The notes beneath the pieces were generated by a model. That model did no database searches. It saw only the letters and a list, made by a program, of their open reading frames with translations, and was not told where the DNA came from. A program made the translations under genes and the position numbers. Source: Forficula auricularia (Eukaryota; Arthropoda; Insecta; Dermaptera; Forficulidae). From it: a stretch of DNA of 64,000 nt. Positions 22,508-33,876 of the stretch are shown here, one piece after another. Each line of letters begins with the position of its first letter. Within the stretch, counting starts at the first letter, position 1. The stretch covers positions 12,438,048-12,502,047 of the forward strand of contig JALMQS010000085.1 of the NCBI GenBank assembly GCA_024734495.1, read 5' to 3'.

Positions 22508-23527
22508 GTCTTATTTTATCACTTTCATCTATCTGAAGGTTCACAGTATGTCTATTATATAAGAAAATAGCATTTTGATTAGTAATTTTGTTGTTTAAAA
22601 GAAATTGTATGAAAAGATTCAATTTCTTCTCCCCGGGAGCGAATGCAATAGAAATGGCCAAAAGTTTTATTTTTTTCTCATTGGATATTTATTCAAATCT
22701 ATTGAAATTTCATATCTGGTTGTTATTCACCGTTATCTTTTATATCAAATAATTATTACTAAGAAATTTGCATTTTAAAGGATAGTTTATTTGAAGTCGA
22801 ATTTGAAAAAACGCTAACTCCGTTGAAATTTTTTTTAAAAATATGAAATTAATTAGAAATTATAAAACAGTTAATTATTGATCATGTAATTCAATTTTGA
22901 ACGAAATAGATTCAGTACTTTTCGAGAAAATGGTCAAAAACAATCTGAACCGTCAAAAAAACGATGATTTTTGAAAGCACGAGATGCCTTCAAAAAAGTT
23001 TAAAAAGTCATATGAAATGAAACATTGACTTGTGACATGGAGGTGAATTTTAAAATGTTTCTAAAATGGCCTTTCATAGACAGTTTTAGGTGTTTTTGAC
23101 GATTTTCTCAAAAAGTACTGAATCGATTTCGTTCAAAATTGAATTAAATTATTAATAATTAATTGTTTTATAATAGGTATTAATTTCATATTTTTTAAAA
23201 AATTTTAGACGGAGTTATTAGCGTTTTTTCAAATTGGACTTCAAATAAACTACCCTTTAAAATGCAAATTTCCTAAAAATAATAATTTGCTATAAAAGAT
23301 AAATGAAAATAAGACACATCAGATATGAAATTTCAATAGATTTAAATAAATATCCAATGAGAAAAAATTTTTTGGCATTTCTAATTTTTCGCTCTCAGTG
23401 AGAAGAAATTGAATCTTTTCATACAATTTCTTTTAAACTAGAAAATTCTTAATCGAAATGCTATTTTCTTATATTAAAAAGGCACTATGAACCTCAAGAT
23501 AGATTAAATCGATAAAATCAGATCAAT
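22508..23527. repeat. Long inverted repeat, about 480-bp arms
   Basis: The left arm (22508 to about 22990) returns inverted at about 23050-23527. Paired blocks: AAGAAAATAGCATTTTGATT, ATTGGATATTTATTCAAATC, GATAGTTTATTTGAAGTC and AGTACTTTTCGAGAAAATGG. The minus-strand 95-codon ORF at 22374-22661 lies across an arm and is not a gene. Arms have diverged by point changes and small indels. Confidence 0.85.
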
Positions 23528-23529
23528 TT

Positions 23530-24675
23530 CTTTCTCATTTACCTATAATTCTTTTAGTCTGTTGAGATGTGGTTGGGATATCTCTTGACATTAGGGACAC
23601 ATTATTTATTATGGATTCAATAAGTCGATTCACCTTACACTACAAAAATATCTTTCAATACATTAAAATTTACGATTATATAATATTTATAATAAAAATT
23701 TGATGATATAATATTTATAATAAAAATGTCTTAATATCATCAACAGCAATGAGCCCGGCGTCCAGAGAACAATGCAAAAGTAATAATTATAATTAAAAGC
23801 GTTAAGACAAGTTTATTTCAAATGGATTTAAAAGCATTAATTTATATCATATATGTAACGATTTTGATTATTTTATTTGAATATATTCATAGGGAAAATT
23901 TTCAAGGGTGCAATATCGTATTCTTGTTCAGGCAGCCAAAGATCGACAACTGTCTTTAAAAGCTCACTTATTAATATAATACTTCTTTAATAACAAATTA
24001 AAGATTTTGATGTTGGGCCACTAAATATTTGAAAATTAACCCTTTCTTCAGCACAAAATTCTTATAGTACAAAATAAATAATTTCATTAGAACTTCGTTT
24101 GAATAATCAATATTTGCTGTCATTTTGGGAGATTTTTTTGAACACCGTCAATAAACTGTTTATAACTTTCTTATAAATAGTCAACAAACTGTCATAAGCT
24201 TGATATTTCCATGGTTAGTAAAAATTAAATTCATTGAAAATTAATTTTTCATGAAAAAGCTTCTTTATTAAGAAAACTTGATGTTTTAGGTATAGGGACA
24301 TGATATATCGTCTTAAAGCATTTTTCTTCGTCTTTCAATTTATTGAGTAATGTCTCATTTGAAAAAAACGAACTTTTGACCTCTTTTATGAATAACGGAA
24401 ATAATAGTAATCTTAGCACGCTCTCTATAATATGGAGTCGATTTTCGGCGTAAATTAAATACTTCGGGTGTGTCTAAACTACTACCAAAATATCAACTTT
24501 TCATGAATTGAGAGCACTAATTTATTTAAGTTTAATTAGGGCCATGTTTTGGACCATATTTAACACAAATTATTTTTTATTTTGAAAACCGATAGAGATA
24601 GGTATAGGACAATATTAACAAATAAGTATTTTAATAAAAGGGCGGTTCTAAAAACGTGTTAATATACATTTAAAA
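23530..24675. other. No gene seen; AT-rich
   Basis: No ORF or recognised repeat, apart from a short direct duplication TATAATATTTATAATAAAAA at 23677 and 23705. Confidence 0.35.
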
Positions 24676-24679
24676 ATAA

Positions 24680-24730
24680 AACTGTTGCTACGACTTTTCG
24701 ATGGAAGTCGAAACGTCGCAATGCTGAAAA
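24680..24730 (+). ncRNA. Degenerate hammerhead relic
   Basis: Helix I (GTTGC with GCAAT), a stem CGACTT/AAGTCG and AAACGTC are kept, but the CTGANGA core has been deleted to TA. It should be inactive. It marks another decayed PLE end. Confidence 0.5.
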
Positions 24731-26100
24731 TATTTTAGATCGATAAAACAGGTAAGAAAATGTAAGGTGTTAAATTTTCAGAAAAATCCTGCATTCCGTT
24801 TTCCATAAACGTCTAACGTGCCATCGACTGTGAATCACCCTGTATATAATATGTTATGAAGTTATAAAATAGATTGAATTGTTCAGGGAGTGTAAAATAA
24901 AAAACATTCTCTTTCTCTTTCAATTAATTGATTGATCAATCGAGTTTCTTTGAAATTTTATTTATTTATTTATTTAGATTGTGAATTATAAATAAATCTA
25001 AAAGTTCGCTGCCCTGCCAGGTATCTATAATACATTCGCAATCTAATTTCAAACTTTGAAAAGTTCACAAAGGTTTTTTTTCGCTAATTATTATTAGATT
25101 CAAACAAAAAGTTGAAGAAAAAAAATCACACGATATAAATAAATAATCATAATTAAAATAAATAAATAATCATTTTCGTTTTCTAAAAATAGAAATTTAG
25201 AGAAAGATCGGAAGGAAATAAGTTTAGAGTTTGAGAATATTCAATTTTAATGATGTCACTATATGGGTGTGGAGAGTACGATTTGTAAATAAATAAATAC
25301 TATCATGATGAATACAATTTTCAAGATAAATTAATAAATAAATGAGGAAGGAAAATAGAAGACCTTTCAAATTGGCAACTTAACTAGGCTTATTTAATTG
25401 GAGCGATTTAGAGTATAATAAAATTGTAATAAAATTTTACTCAAATGATTATTTTGGGTATCTATATATATAAAATTAAGGTTTTGTCTGTACATTGGTC
25501 CAAATCACGCCAAATTTTGGTTGCACACGTTTCAAGCAAAGTTATGAACGAAAACACCCTCAACAAAATTCCTGCCTGTCTGTCTGTATGTATGTTTCCG
25601 TGGGTTCCGCGTAAAGTTGCTCACGATTCACGTAAAAACGGCTGAAGGAATTATTATGAAATTTCATATTTACATCAGATGTCTTCTAACTTACGTTTTT
25701 AGATATATAACATTTTGATATTTTGACCCCAAAAGGGGTTTGGGAGGGGGGGGCGCACGAATAAATATTATCAAATAACTCCTAAACTATTAACTCTACG
25801 GCAAATTTTATTATGAGCAAAGTTGTAGGGGATGTGATTTCTGAAAAAAAAATTGAAAAATTCCCCCCAAAAACCATCCAAAAAGGGGGGAGGGTCAAAA
25901 TATGAAAATTCTTGCTCTTGGACCATACTCAACAAAATTTTGTATACATAATCTGTGGGTCACTAGAAGGCTAGCAATGCAACAACTAACGACCCAAAAT
26001 GGGGGGGGGGGGTCAAAAAATGAAAATTCATACCCTTAGAGCCAACTTATCAAAATTATATATACATAATCTGTGGGTCACTAGAAGACTAGAAATTCAA
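24731..26100. other. No gene seen; MITE units at the right
   Basis: 25740-26110 holds three units of the MITE subterminal block (TTTTGTATACATAATCTGTG ... AGAAGGCTAG) with G runs. The ORF at 25445-25645 covers repeat sequence. Confidence 0.4.
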
Positions 26101-26104
26101 AAAC

Positions 26105-26440
26105 TGGGTGCGGGGGTGGAGTGATGGTACGACTGCGGAGTTGGCTTAGGGTATGGGGTGCGGGGGGATGAGGGCGCGGGCAGTGGAATGTGGGTGAGTG
26201 TGGGTGCGCAGGGTTGGAGGGCGCGGGGTGGGGTCCGGGGTCCGAGGTGGGTGGAGTGCGGGTGGTGGAGTGGTGGCGGGGGTTGGGGTGCTGGGGGGTT
26301 TTAGGGGTGAGGGTGGGGGTGCTGGGTGGGTTTCGGAGGGTGGTGGATGGGAGTGGGGGGTGAGGGTGGGGTTAGAGTGCTGGGGGTCCAGGGGGCGTCC
26401 CCCTGGCTAGCAAGAGGGCCGCCGAAGGCGGGCCTTGCAG
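26105..26440 (+). repeat. G-rich tract followed by a GC-rich repeat end
   Basis: About 300 bases of GGGTGGGGG-type sequence with extreme strand bias, then CCAGGGGGCGTCCCCCTGG and GCCGCCGAAGGCGGGCCTTG. Similar ends occur near 48290-48352 and 59870-59912. Open frames on both strands are low-complexity artefacts. Confidence 0.75.
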
Positions 26441-26539
26441 CTATTAAGGTATAATTGAATGTAATGGAATCCCAGGTGTAGTGAGGAAAGAAAAAATTAG
26501 CACATATCAAATAAGGTGTAATTTATTGGAATCCTTCCT

Positions 26540-26602
26540 CCTTTCCTTTCAAACCGACGTTTCGGAGGATTTTCTCTCCTTCTTCAGGGTTTCAAAGGGT
26601 CA
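26540..26602 (-). ncRNA. Hammerhead ribozyme (left arm)
   Basis: Minus strand: CTGAAGA (26587-26581), extra A, helix II GGAG/CTCC with an eight-base loop, GAAA, palindromic ACGT, then C at the cleavage site, then GGTTT pairing perfectly with AAACC directly before the core. Distal helix I continues as AAAGG/CCTTT. Confidence 0.88.
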
Positions 26603-26817
26603 ATGAATGAAACAAATAAAATGTTTCCTTCTTCTCTCCACAGTAGTGTTCAAAACTTTCTTCTTTTTTTAGCAAAGGCATAAAAAAATAATTTTTTTTC
26701 CTCCTTTTCTTAACTAGATTAGAAAAAAAATGTTTTTCTATCCCTTTGCTAAAAAAGAAGAAAGTTTTGAACACTACTGTGGAGAGAAGAAGGAAACATT
26801 TTATTCGTTTCATTCAT

Positions 26818-26882
26818 TGACCCTTTGAAACCCTGAAGAAGGAGAGAAAATCCTCCGAAACGTCGGTTTGAAAGGAAAGGAG
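26818..26882 (+). ncRNA. Hammerhead ribozyme (right arm)
   Basis: Mirror copy: CTGAAGA 26833-26839, extra A, GGAG/CTCC, GAAA 26857-26860, ACGT, C, GGTTT with AAACC upstream. Core identical to the left arm; both are predicted active. Confidence 0.88.
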
Positions 26883-27124
26883 GAAGGATTCCAATAAATT
26901 ACACCTTATTTGATATGTGCTAATTTTTTCTTTCCTCACTACCTCTGGGCTGCCTTCCATTACATTCAATTAAAATATCTACCAGTCCGTCTCTCTCCAG
27001 AGAAAATTTCGTTGCAAAAAAATACGGTATAATTTTTTGTGGGGTCAAATATATATATATTTTTTTTATTATAAGTTGGTTAAGTACCCTGTAAAGATGG
27101 TCTCCCTTAAGTATAATTAAACTA

Positions 27125-27566
27125 AAATTTAAAATTAAAACTCACTCGACTCCCTGGCTCACCAAAGAACCGTTTCTGCCCTTTCCCTGTACTACAGATA
27201 CTATCACGGTGTCTGTTCAGTCGAGCTGAAATCAATTTTCCCCACTAAAGCCCTCTTTACGAGAAACACGCGGTTTTCGAAAGCTCAGTACCCCCTTCGC
27301 TGTCAAATTGGATAAAAATCGAACAAGCGCTTTCGACAACTCTTTTATCCCTATGACCTCCATAGACTGGAACTCGATCCCTGCCACCATCTTTCCGCGA
27401 CTTATAACCTTCAGCTATTTAAGACCCGTATCCACAGGTACCTTCGACCCCCGCCCAGCCCATAAATTTCTTTCTTCTTCTTTTCACGATGGAGGGGCCA
27501 ACCAAGGCCTTTAGGGGTTACTTTTTGGTGCAACTCCTTCTCTCATCATTCTCATATAAAAAAAAA
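27125..27566 (+). pseudogene. LINE ORF2 C-terminal fragment with 3-prime end
   Basis: Successive frames encode LDSLAHQRTVSALSLYYRYY, HGVCSVELKSIFPTKALFTR, then after one-base slips KLDKNRTSAFDNSFIPMTSI and DWNSIPATIFPR, then TYNLQLFKTRIHRYLRPPP. This is the carboxy tail of a non-LTR retrotransposon protein (ending W-N-S-x-P-x-x-x-F-P, Y-N-L-x-x-F-K). At least two frameshifts separate the blocks, so it is dead. An A run (27558-27568) ends it. The UTR-like piece TTTCGAGATACATATGGGCT at 27737 is a second truncated end of the family. The exact clade is not assigned. Confidence 0.8.
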
Positions 27567-27613
27567 AATGTGTGAGCCTCATTCACTTAGGTTCATGAGG
27601 AAAGTGAAACTTT

Positions 27614-27675
27614 AATTTTAAAACCCACTAATATCTCATGACAAATAAAATTTATTAAATTATTTTTAAACCCAA
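27614..27675 (+). repeat. Single copy of the AAACCCACTAATAGTTCATG repeat
   Basis: AAACCCACTAATATCTCATG followed by ACAAATAAAATTTATTAAA; compare 50213 and 59340. Confidence 0.75.
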
Positions 27676-27861
27676 AGTCATTTTTCTCAAAGACAACTGT
27701 ACTGATTTTCCAAGTCATTTTCAACCGACTTAACATTTCGAGATACATATGGGCTGTACCTTCATGGTGCGCCCCTTCTTGCATTCAATTTCATAAAAAA
27801 ATATTAAATAAAAAATAAACGTTTTATGATTGTTTTTATAAAGAACTGTATTCATTTAATG

Positions 27862-29029
27862 CAGGGCTGTCCAACCCGTGGCCCTATATAAAATCATAAA
27901 CTTCCTTAAAACATTGAGATTTATATGTAGAGATATATTTATTCCCTTTTTCGAAATATAAATGTAAATTTGTACAATACGTAAAGGTTTTTCAAGAATA
28001 AAATACACTAAAAGCAAAATTATAAGCTCAACTATATAAGATAAAAAAAAATAATGAAGTTTCGATAATTTAAAATTCTTCTTCTTTTCATATTTTCATA
28101 TTCTAAAAATTTATTATTTCACTCATTTATATGCTACGGCACTAACCAAGTCTATAATTAAATCATTCTAGTACAAGGAGACAAGGAATTGGGGGTTTCT
28201 AGAACAATCACAATTAATTGATAATTTCTCTCGTGGACTAAAACTTGTCAAGACTTGTCTTTTAGATCTTTGCACGTTCTTACATGTCACTAGATAATGG
28301 ATAGTCAGGGATTATTATATCCGTGACCCTTTTAAAAAATAAATTATTATTCCTCATTTCTTTCTTTAATCCCATTCGATTTAAACCAGGGCTGTTCAAC
28401 CCGTGGCCCAATATAAAGTCATAAAATTCCTTAATATATTGAGATTTATATGTAGATACTGGAAAACACACAACAATTTGGCGTGATAATTTTTTTTCTC
28501 TAAAATATAAGAAATTTGAAAATCTAGTTTTCGAAAAATAAATGTGGTAATTTTAAATTTTTTATAAATTTCAAGATTTCAGAAAAAATAATCATCATTT
28601 TGGTCTATTTTCGACTTCATTTTCATTAGAAATAAATTTTCTACTTGCAAACTTTCTGATGAATGTTCTAGAACAACAATTAAATAGCAATCTGAAAGAA
28701 AAAAAATGAATATTGTCTCTTTATTAGAAGTTTATATTAACTATCTAGCCAGGAAAAAATATAGATAAATACTAATACATATTAACACTTTTTGTAATTA
28801 TGTAGGTATGTATTTACATATACGAGGAGCTATTTTAAAGTATAAAATTTACGAAAAGTAAAATTAGAAGCTCACTATGAGCTAAAAAAATTATAAAGTT
28901 CTTATTTCTACATTATTAACTATCTTTTTGAATAACAGATATCATTAGAAGTATTATAATATTTTATCCGCGGCTCGAGACTTTTTTTCAAATGAGGTCC
29001 ATGTAAGCCAAAAAGGTTGGACACCCCTG
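27862..29029 (+). mobile_element. Non-autonomous hAT element with 8-bp target duplication
   Basis: The ends are CAGGGCTGTCCAACC and GGTTGGACACCCCTG, the classic hAT-type inverted terminus. ATTTAATG flanks it at 27854-27861 and 29030-29037. Length is 1168 bp. A second left-end-like segment CAGGGCTGTTCAACCCGTGG at 28388 shows an internal duplication or nested insertion. No transposase ORF (DDE or BED domain) is present; it would depend on an enzyme elsewhere. The paralogous empty site is at about 20940-21155. Confidence 0.92.
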
Positions 29030-29037
29030 ATTTAATG

Positions 29038-30735
29038 GAATAAAAAATAATAATCAATACTTCAAAATATATTTTATACAACTAGGCCACAATTTTAGAA
29101 AAGTATCTTAATAGATTTTTTAATTAATCTAATTATTAACAGGTGGTTGAATAAAAATGAATTATGTGGTTGAATCAACACAAAACATAGTGCTTGATTA
29201 AATAAACAATAATAAAAAAAATAATAATAATTAGAGAAGCTCGGTTTTCCACTAAAATTAAAAAGTACATGTAAAATCACGTGAATTCTTTTGGCAGAAC
29301 GTTATTTCAGAAACAATATCTTTTCTCCCATAAGAATAATAGTTTTAATTCTCTGTTAAAAGTAGCGCTTAGTAGATTTCGAGGTCCTTTAGATCCGATA
29401 AAATGAATCCGTCTATTGGACAGTCTGTTTAAAATAGTATAGTAAAACAGAGAGAAGAGAAATGTAATGAAAACAGCAATGTTTTGATTGGGCATTTTTC
29501 AGTAAACGATTTCCTTCTAAAATACCCTCAACTAGCGAGTGTTACAAATCTCAATCGAGATCAAAGGATTGTTTTTGCTAAATCCATTTCGTAACACTTT
29601 CTTTTTTTTCTTTTCAATCCGGCCCGTTGGCGTTTATTTTCCACTTACTTGCCTATTTAAATAGGCTACCTCTCAGCGAATGTTTGCAAATATTTTGACC
29701 TTAAGAAATTAATTGGATAATTACGTGAGCTATACTCAAATCATATAATATATAGTAGAATTAAATTTACATAGAAAATTGTTCAAAAGTTGGTATAAAT
29801 GTTAAATATACGTTTTAAAAAGACTGTCAATCTTTCACAAAACATTAGAATGTCTATATCAATTCAAAAGCATTAATTTGAAATGTGTGTGTTTTTAGGC
29901 AGGACCGTCTTTATGAAAAGGCCTAGGGCCCCAGGCATGTTATGACCCCCCCCCCCCCCCGCACCGACTAAACCCACTAAGTCCACCTAATGAGTTGCCG
30001 ATAAAAACTTTCAACAATTAACCAGAAGCCCCCTAACCTTCAGACCACACTACCCCACAGCGAGAGGCTAATTTGAAATTTAGCAACCGACCATAATTTC
30101 TAAACCCATCTACCCGACACACATACATACACACCAGGGAGATAGAGAGAGAGCATATGGCTAGAAAAGTGTCGCCTGCTTACGCCATCGCTGACTCACA
30201 GTCCGCCATCTTGGATCTTTCAAAACATTTAAATTTCCATAGGGTCCTATACTAAAATATATTTCATTTTACCTTCGATTTTCAAAATTATAAGGTCACC
30301 TAAATAAAAAAACTAATAAATGAACTATTTTTAAATTATAGTTTTTTGATTTTTACAGATATCTAGAGAAAATTGAAATAAATTAAAATTATTTCACATT
30401 AAAATAAGATGAATATACACAAAATAGTCATAGGAACATATACTGTATTTTATATTAAAGAAAAACGTGCTTATATGAGAGTATTAGCTCTTTGTTAAAC
30501 ATGTATTTCTCATTTGATAACGTTATTATTGCCAATGTTTTGAACTATGCAAGATGGCGGTCGAGCTTCTTCTTCCCCCCGCTTCAGGAGACAATTTCCT
30601 CGCCTAAGTTCTAAGCTTACAGGCATTCCCTTATCTCCCTGATACACACACAGCGAGTGACTAATAAGGCCATTTCTAGAAAAACAGAAATCAAGAAATT
30701 AATCTCTAATGGTTAGAAACAGGTCTGGACTTGTA
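29038..30735. other. No gene seen; repeat relics
   Basis: 29038-29280 continues the repeat interrupted by the hAT. A C run lies at 29947-29960. CCGCCATCTTG (30203) and CAAGATGGCGG (30550) form a spaced inverted repeat. Confidence 0.4.
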
Positions 30736-30888
30736 CAGGGTGGGGCATAAAGGTATTCCACGTTTTGAAATGGTATAAAAAATGAAAAAAATTAACTAGA
30801 AAAAACTGAATATATTTTTGAAAAGAACATGAAGTAAATTTTTTAAAAATGTTTTTTAAACATTATATCAGACAATAAAATAAGCTAA

Positions 30889-31453
30889 CGTGTTCTGCTG
30901 TGGCCATCCACTTGACTTTACCATACAACCTGGCCCCTAAAATTATTTATAATCATCTAGGGGAGGAGGGGGTTAGTTCTAGAATTTGTATACTTCTGGG
31001 GTCCCACTGATTATGTATACAAAATTTGGATGAGTTTGCTCAAAAGGCCTAGATTTTTAATTTTTAACCCCCTCTCCTCCACCCCCTTAATTTTGGGTCG
31101 ATATGCACCAAAATCTAATCATCTCTTAATCTCAATGGACCAAAATTACATGTGAAATTTGGTTTCGATATTCACGCTAGTAAAAATTTGGTAACACAGA
31201 CTAACTAACTGAACTAACTAACTAACAGACTAACAGACATTTTGACAAAACAATTATTATCTCGAAAAATATAATTTTTTCGATGTTCATTTATAAGAGC
31301 TTTTTTGTAAACATAAATGCCATGGTTTCGCTCAATTTTTTTTAATCAAAATAGTTTCGGCCGTTTTTGAGATATTTCGAAAAAAGAAGGAAAAAAACCC
31401 ACCTTTTTCATGCACGATTACAATACTTCGACCATATCCTCTATGGTAAAGTA
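30889..31453 (+). mobile_element. MITE copy, internally shortened
   Basis: Starts GTTCTGCTGTGGCCATCCAC and CTTTACCATACAACCTGGCC, ends CATGCACGATTACAATACTT and a terminal hairpin region CCATATCCTCTATGGTAAAG, here with several mutations in the hairpin. The block ACAGGGTGGGGCATAAAG lies immediately to its left (30736), as at 21983. Confidence 0.8.
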
Positions 31454-31476
31454 AATAAAAATTTTAAGAAAAAAAT

Positions 31477-32168
31477 AAAACCGACTTCAAAAAAATTAAA
31501 TCCAACAAATAAAATACACTAAAAGGTATAAAATAATTATTATCTTATTTAGTTACAACTAAGCGACGAAATATTAACATGAAATTACTTTTTGAAGTCG
31601 GTGCCAAACAAACTATACCTATAAGCGAGCGTACCCACCAAACGTACTAAGTAAGGATCTTTCCGTTGAGTGCGATTCATAAAAGGTATATGTTTGGCAC
31701 CGACTTAAAAAGTAATTTCATGTTAATATTTCGTCGTTTAGTTGTAACTAAATAAGATAATAATTATTTTATACCTTTTAGTGTATTTTATTTGTTGCAT
31801 TTAATTTTTTTGAAGTCGGTTTTATTTTTTTCTTAAAATTTTTATTTTTCTGTTTTTAGTGATGTTATTAATAGTGATCCTATCATCAGAACTTGACCAA
31901 ATTAATATTGCACCATCCCTAAGATACCCCCTTTCCAATAAAAAAGAATCATCGAAATCGGTTCATAAACAAAGAAGTTAGTCCTGAACAAACCTAACAA
32001 AAAGGTCTAATACCTACGAAAAAAATGGGACCAATCGGAACGTAGACTGGACCCAATCAAAATTTTTAAAATTGGTTCACAATTGGCGGAGATATGAGAG
32101 TAACATAGGCACAAAAAAAAAAAAAATTCAGTCGAATAGAGAACCTCCTCCTTTTCTGAAGTCGGTTA
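31477..32168. mobile_element. ACCGACTTC foldback element, copy 2
   Basis: A 345-bp foldback (31477-31823) with arms ACCGACTTCAAAAAAATTAA and complement, internal inverted GAAGTCGGTGCC/GGCACCGACTT at the loop, then the 260-bp right part that ends in GAACCTCCTCC ... GAAGTCGGTTA. Thus the ACCGACTTC end motif occurs five times in one copy. Copies: 1-266 (partial) and 35646-36530. Confidence 0.75.
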
Positions 32169-32479
32169 AAAAAATGGGGTTCCTTGAGTTGGTTTAAATC
32201 TATCAAGAACTAGAAATTATGGGTTTATAATGCATATTTTAAGTGCATTTTTTCCTTTTAAAATGCATATTTTTAGTACATATTTCCGCCTTTTTAAATG
32301 CATATTTTGCTGTTTTTTAGTGCATATCGATCCTTGCCCTAGTTATAATAATATGGCCAGGTCTTGATTTTATTAAATTAATTTACAAAGAATAATTTTT
32401 TCTATCAATTTGGGAGGATGTGTGTATTCTTTTCAATTCAACTGATATTTTCGTAGCCCTAATTAATCCTGAAGATCCG

Positions 32480-32630
32480 ATCACTTGCATGGAAAGCGCC
32501 ACCTGCGTCGGGTTCGCCAACCACGTATCTTCGGCTTATCCCTTCCTCTTGAACAAGTCGGAGCTTGTTCGCCGGGTTGCCGACCCAAGCGGCGCGCGCA
32601 GCCTAGTCCCGAGTCATTTTATTTATCAAT
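32480..32630 (+). other. GC-rich segment of unknown origin inside a 114-codon ORF
   Basis: About 145 bases with much more GC than the surroundings (GAAAGCGCCACCTGCGTCGG, CCGACCCAAGCGGCGCGCGC). An ORF (32420-32764) crosses it, but the flanks are low-complexity and no domain is recognised. It may be the core of an unrecognised repeat. Confidence 0.35.
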
Positions 32631-32961
32631 ACCTATACAATTTATTAAAAATTTTCATTTTTGAATTTTATTACCATTATCCAACGAAACGAAGGAGGAA
32701 ATATTATTTTCTTAGTAAAGTTTCACACTTTTACGAGATTTTTAATTTACCAGAATTCTGCTAATAAGTATGAAATCTTGAATGAGAAAGTGAATGATGG
32801 TAAGTAATTTTAATTTATAGGTATAATTTTTTTATTATTCTAATATCATACATCATTTTTTTAACTTCTCACAAATGAACACCTGGGTAGGTAAAAAGTT
32901 TTTGATAAAAAAAATTGCAGACTACGAGGTTTACAAAAAAACCATGATAAATATTGAAATA

Positions 32962-33600
32962 TGAGCTGTGCGCTGCCTTCGGCACGCCCTCGAAGCTCGG
33001 CCTCTCCGGACTGAAGTCCTGGCGGACAGCGTCTCGGTCCAAAAATTTTATTCCTCTTAAAAACCACATTTCAAATGTATACCCGTAAACTACCGAAAAT
33101 ACATCGTCTCTTAAAAGTTTCGCCTCTTTAATTTTTGAGTGGCGGGGGGGGGGAGGAATAATTATGAATATATTTAATGTTTCTTAATTTAAAATGAATT
33201 GGAGTCTTTCATTTCAAAATTCGAGTGCAAATTAAAATTATATTTCAAATTTGCCTGGTTAATGAAAATCAATTGGAGCTGTCAGTTTAAAATCCGAGCT
33301 GACAATTATATTTCAAATTTGCCTCGTTAATTAATATATATTTAATGTTTTTTAATTTAAAATCAATTGGTGTTTTTCATTTTCATTCGAGTTCAAATGA
33401 ATACAATATTATCTCGACACAAAGTCTAAATCAAAAATTTATAGTTTTAGTAACAGAAATCATGGTATTAATATTAATGTTAGATTGGTCTAGTGGTTAA
33501 AGCTAATGACCTTAGTTCAAGAGTTCGTAGGTTCGATTCTAGGCAAGAGGGAAATTTTTTTAGAGAATTTCTCAGACGTTGTTACAAATTAATCTAGTAC
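32962..33600 (+). mobile_element. Composite element: GC-rich hairpin module plus tRNA-like module
   Basis: Order: hairpin CTGCCTTCGGCACGCCCTCG ... GGACTGAAGTCCTGGCGGAC, then GCGTCTCGGTCCAAAAATTT, a G run, AT-rich body with TTTAATGTTTCTTAATTTAA and TCAATTGG blocks, and a tRNA-like sequence at 33482-33552. The same order in reverse is found at 61315-61803; partial copies are at 6812-6892, 40860-41200 and 63673-63845. No protein. Repetition in the same order indicates one transposable unit. Confidence 0.7.
33482..33552 (+). repeat. tRNA-like sequence (SINE promoter-like)
   Basis: TGGTCTAGTGGTTAAAGC matches an A box and AGGTTCGATTCTAGG a B box at tRNA spacing. The acceptor stem does not pair, so it is not called as a functional tRNA. 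The copies at 61330-61402 (minus) and 41115-41190 (plus, more diverged) support a repeat. Confidence 0.8.
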
Positions 33601-33876
33601 AAATATATATAGTATAATTTCGCCTGTCGGATGCTGTTTCGACTTTATTTTATCAATATTCTGCCTAGACTGTTAAATACCTGAAATAAGTTCGATGTTA
33701 TGATTAAAATGAAATGAAGTGTCAGGTATTTATTTATTTTTTTAATTTCTCACAATTTTAATAAAAAAAATATCATTAAATTTATTTAGGTTGTAAGTTG
33801 TAATTACAAAAATTTCTCCTGTAAGTATAACATTGAGTCTTATTTCACTAAAAATATACCACATGCCTCCGCTATA

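Larger units (their letters stand above)
26490..26945. mobile_element. PLE-type inverted pair with two hammerheads
   Basis: A 450-bp foldback centred near 26700. Each arm reads outward CACTACTGTGGAGAGAAG, AACATTTTATT, a hammerhead, then GGATTCCAATAAATTACACC and CTTATTTGATATGTGCTAAT. The 73-codon minus-strand ORF is simply one arm. No PLE protein tail is recognisable, so PLE membership rests on the ribozymes and architecture. Confidence 0.75.

Noticed and set aside
22374..22661. 95-codon minus-strand ORF
   Set aside because: Lies across one arm of a diverged inverted repeat; the other arm does not keep the frame.
26198..26510. G- or P-rich ORFs on both strands
   Set aside because: Low-complexity translation of a G-rich tract.
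33482..33552. Functional tRNA gene
   Set aside because: A and B boxes are good, but the acceptor stem does not pair and the same sequence recurs in dispersed repeats.
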